DNA of 6,016 nt from NCBI GenBank assembly GCA_002862325.1, contig PKCT01000281.1:1-6016 (forward strand), given 5' to 3'. Both the position numbers and the translations under genes were made by a program. The notes under the pieces were generated by a model that saw only the letters and a list, made by a program, of their open reading frames with translations, did no database searches and was not told where the DNA came from. The DNA comes from Phycisphaerae bacterium. GTDB taxonomy: Bacteria; Planctomycetota; Phycisphaerae; Phycisphaerales; SM1A02. Below, piece by piece: positions 4,629 through 6,016 of this stretch; the first letter of the stretch is position 1; every line of letters starts with the position of its first letter.

Positions 4629-6016
4629 ATGTACACCCGACGCTCCGGACATCCCGTTTCTTCGCTCGGCCAGCTTCTTGTCTCCCTCGGATCCGCACTG
4701 ATCGGCACCGCTGCCGCTGGAGCGTGCCTGGGCGATCTCGACGGTTCCGGAGAGGTCGACGGCACGGATCTGGGTGCGATCCTCGCCGCATGGAACAGTA
4801 CGGACGCCGATTCGGACCTCAATGGCGACGGACTCGTCGACGGCGCGGACATCGGCCTGCTCTTCGCAAGCTGGGGCGAATGCCCGTGCCCTCCCGACGA
4901 GATCACGAGCCCACTCTACGACTCGGACACCATCCGAGAACCGGACGTCCTGGAGCTCACCGACACGGCGTTGATCACCCGATACTCGGATCGAGCCCGG
5001 GATCGTCACGCTCGGGAAGCCAAATTCAACAGCTACGACCACTACCTTCCGTTCTACTGGGAGCAGAGGGTCGCCGAGATCGAGATCGAGGATCGAGTTG
5101 CCCGCGGTGGATCGGAGGTGGTGTTCCGCTTCATGACCCACGACATTTTGAACCCGGCCGAGTTCAGGACGTTCTACTGCAGCCCGAACGCTGGGTACTG
5201 CAACAACCTCTCCGACTATTCGAACCAGGGCGTCCTGCTCGTCGAGGCCCGCCCGTCGATCGAGTGGCCCGGAGAGACCGAGTACCACTACGAAAGCGTG
5301 ATCAACCAGAACGTCCCCGAGAATCGGCCGCTGGCCATCGGTGATCGCATGGAGGTCGAGCTCAGCCAGTTCCTGCTCGCACCGAGGAACGGCCGGTCGA
5401 ACTACTACGGGACGGCGTTCCTCTACGTGGTCGGCGAGGGCATCGTCCCCTGGTACGCCAGGGACCTCGAGGAGGGTACGTCGGGTTCACTTGACTCGTA
5501 CCCGCTTCCCGAGAACGCGCGGCTCGGCGGCCTCACCACACTCCCCTACCAATACTCCAACGAACCCGAACACCGATTCAAGCAGATGGCGGGAAACAGT
5601 GCGATCGCCAGCGGCCATCGCTTCATGCTCGGTCGCCGCCTGCATCACACCGACTTCGAGACCGGCGCGCATTCGGAGGTCGGCAACCCCATCTTCGGCG
5701 AACACGTCGGGAAGGCGGGGCCGAAGTTCCTGAACACCAGCTGCGTCGCGTGCCACGTCAACAACGGCCGTTCGCTTCCACCGTCCACCGGCGAACCGTT
5801 CCTTCAATCCGTGGTGCGAGTCGCATCGGATGCGGCCGGGGCCGCCCACCCGACCCTCGGCGACACGATCCAGTCCTTTCCCGTCGTCTCGGGAACCGAG
5901 ATCCTCAGGATCGAAGCCGAGGACTACTTCGAGATGTCCGGCATCCAGACGGAAGGATGCAGCGACGTCGGCGGCGGCCTCAACGTCGGCTTCATCGACG
6001 CGGGCGAGCTGTCGCG
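4629..6016 (+). CDS. Secreted di-haem oxidoreductase-like protein with dockerin-like repeats and a CBM6-like module (3' end missing)
   Basis: The frame is open to the right edge: 462 codons and no stop. Residues 1-31 are a Sec signal peptide (R4, R5, then LGQLLVSLGSALIGTAAAGA). Residues 33-85 hold two EF-hand-like dockerin type I repeats, DLDGSGEVDGTD (36-47) and DLNGDGLVDGAD (63-74), each followed by a hydrophobic/AW or SW segment, as in many planctomycete secreted proteins. Residues about 110-420 resemble the DHOR family (PF06537, formerly thiol oxidoreductase): SYDHYLPFYWE (135-145), LLAPRNGRSNYYGTAFLYVVG (starting at 249), EPEHRFKQMAGN (312-323), and the haem c site CVACH (C372, C375, H376) followed by VNNGR. 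A second CxxCH and distal ligands should lie beyond the window. At residue 428 the sequence changes to IEAEDYFEMSGIQTE...GGGLNVGFIDAG, the start of a CBM6-like carbohydrate-binding module, apparently inserted in the DHOR region. The site of action is periplasmic or extracellular; substrate unknown. Confidence 0.88.
   Translation, partial: MYTRRSGHPVSSLGQLLVSLGSALIGTAAAGACLGDLDGSGEVDGTDLGAILAAWNSTDADSDLNGDGLVDGADIGLLFASWGECPCPPDEITSPLYDSDTIREPDVLELTDTALITRYSDRARDRHAREAKFNSYDHYLPFYWEQRVAEIEIEDRVARGGSEVVFRFMTHDILNPAEFRTFYCSPNAGYCNNLSDYSNQGVLLVEARPSIEWPGETEYHYESVINQNVPENRPLAIGDRMEVELSQFLLAPRNGRSNYYGTAFLYVVGEGIVPWYARDLEEGTSGSLDSYPLPENARLGGLTTLPYQYSNEPEHRFKQMAGNSAIASGHRFMLGRRLHHTDFETGAHSEVGNPIFGEHVGKAGPKFLNTSCVACHVNNGRSLPPSTGEPFLQSVVRVASDAAGAAHPTLGDTIQSFPVVSGTEILRIEAEDYFEMSGIQTEGCSDVGGGLNVGFIDAGELS

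Noticed and set aside
3702..5288. 528-codon minus-strand open frame across three genes
   Set aside because: It runs opposite the FTCD_C gene, the zinc-ribbon gene and the secreted oxidoreductase, all of which have family motifs on the plus strand. Its own translation shows none.
4355..5344. 329-codon plus-strand frame overlapping the Cys-rich gene and the secreted protein
   Set aside because: The translation is Arg/Pro-rich out-of-frame sequence. The frame starting at 4629 carries the signal peptide, dockerin-like repeats and haem motif.
1..6016. CRISPR arrays, tRNA or rRNA genes, insertion sequences, attachment sites
   Set aside because: No regularly spaced repeats, cloverleaf-like segments, transposase motifs or terminal inverted repeats with target duplications were seen. 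Recurrent GATC/TCGA words are scattered and follow from Asp/Ile/Arg codon use.

Overview
The window is GC-rich bacterial DNA whose proteins point to the phylum Planctomycetota, most likely a Phycisphaerae-type marine lineage. The evidence is a secreted protein opening with the dockerin-like calcium repeats typical of that group, a di-haem oxidoreductase (DHOR) of a type common in planctomycetes, a small Cys-rich protein that resembles planctomycete hypothetical proteins, and two outer-membrane-type lipoproteins implying a diderm envelope. The placement is inference from protein character and no marker gene was searched.

Layout. Bases 1-48 hold the first 16 codons of a minus-strand gene that runs off the left edge, with a good Shine-Dalgarno (SD) site and a candidate promoter in the 178-base gap behind it. 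Bases 227-1440 hold two minus-strand lipoprotein genes joined by a TGATG stop/start overlap. A 60-base divergent intergenic region separates them from plus-strand pheT (1501-3561), the phenylalanyl-tRNA synthetase beta subunit. pheT overlaps by GTGA a gene of the cyclodeaminase/cyclohydrolase (FTCD_C) family (3558-4211). After 30 bases comes an 86-residue Cys-rich putative zinc-ribbon protein (4242-4502). A 126-base gap with inverted repeats leads to a large secreted protein (4629 to the right edge, incomplete) with a signal peptide, a dockerin-like repeat pair, a DHOR region with one c-type haem motif CVACH, and the start of a CBM6-like carbohydrate-binding module.

How it fits together. pheT and the FTCD_C gene are almost certainly co-translated, linking aminoacylation and a probable folate one-carbon enzyme by position; pheS is not next to pheT. 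The pheT product is 686 residues and lacks the N-terminal EMAP/OB-fold tRNA-binding domain of standard bacterial PheT. The secreted redox protein is probably an independent unit. Its mix of haem chemistry, sugar binding and calcium repeats is the least ordinary thing here. Three gene starts lie only 6-9 bases after a TAnnnT hexamer with no SD site, suggesting leaderless or near-leaderless transcripts, whereas two others have clear SD sites. No tRNA, rRNA, CRISPR array, insertion sequence or convincing intrinsic terminator was seen.
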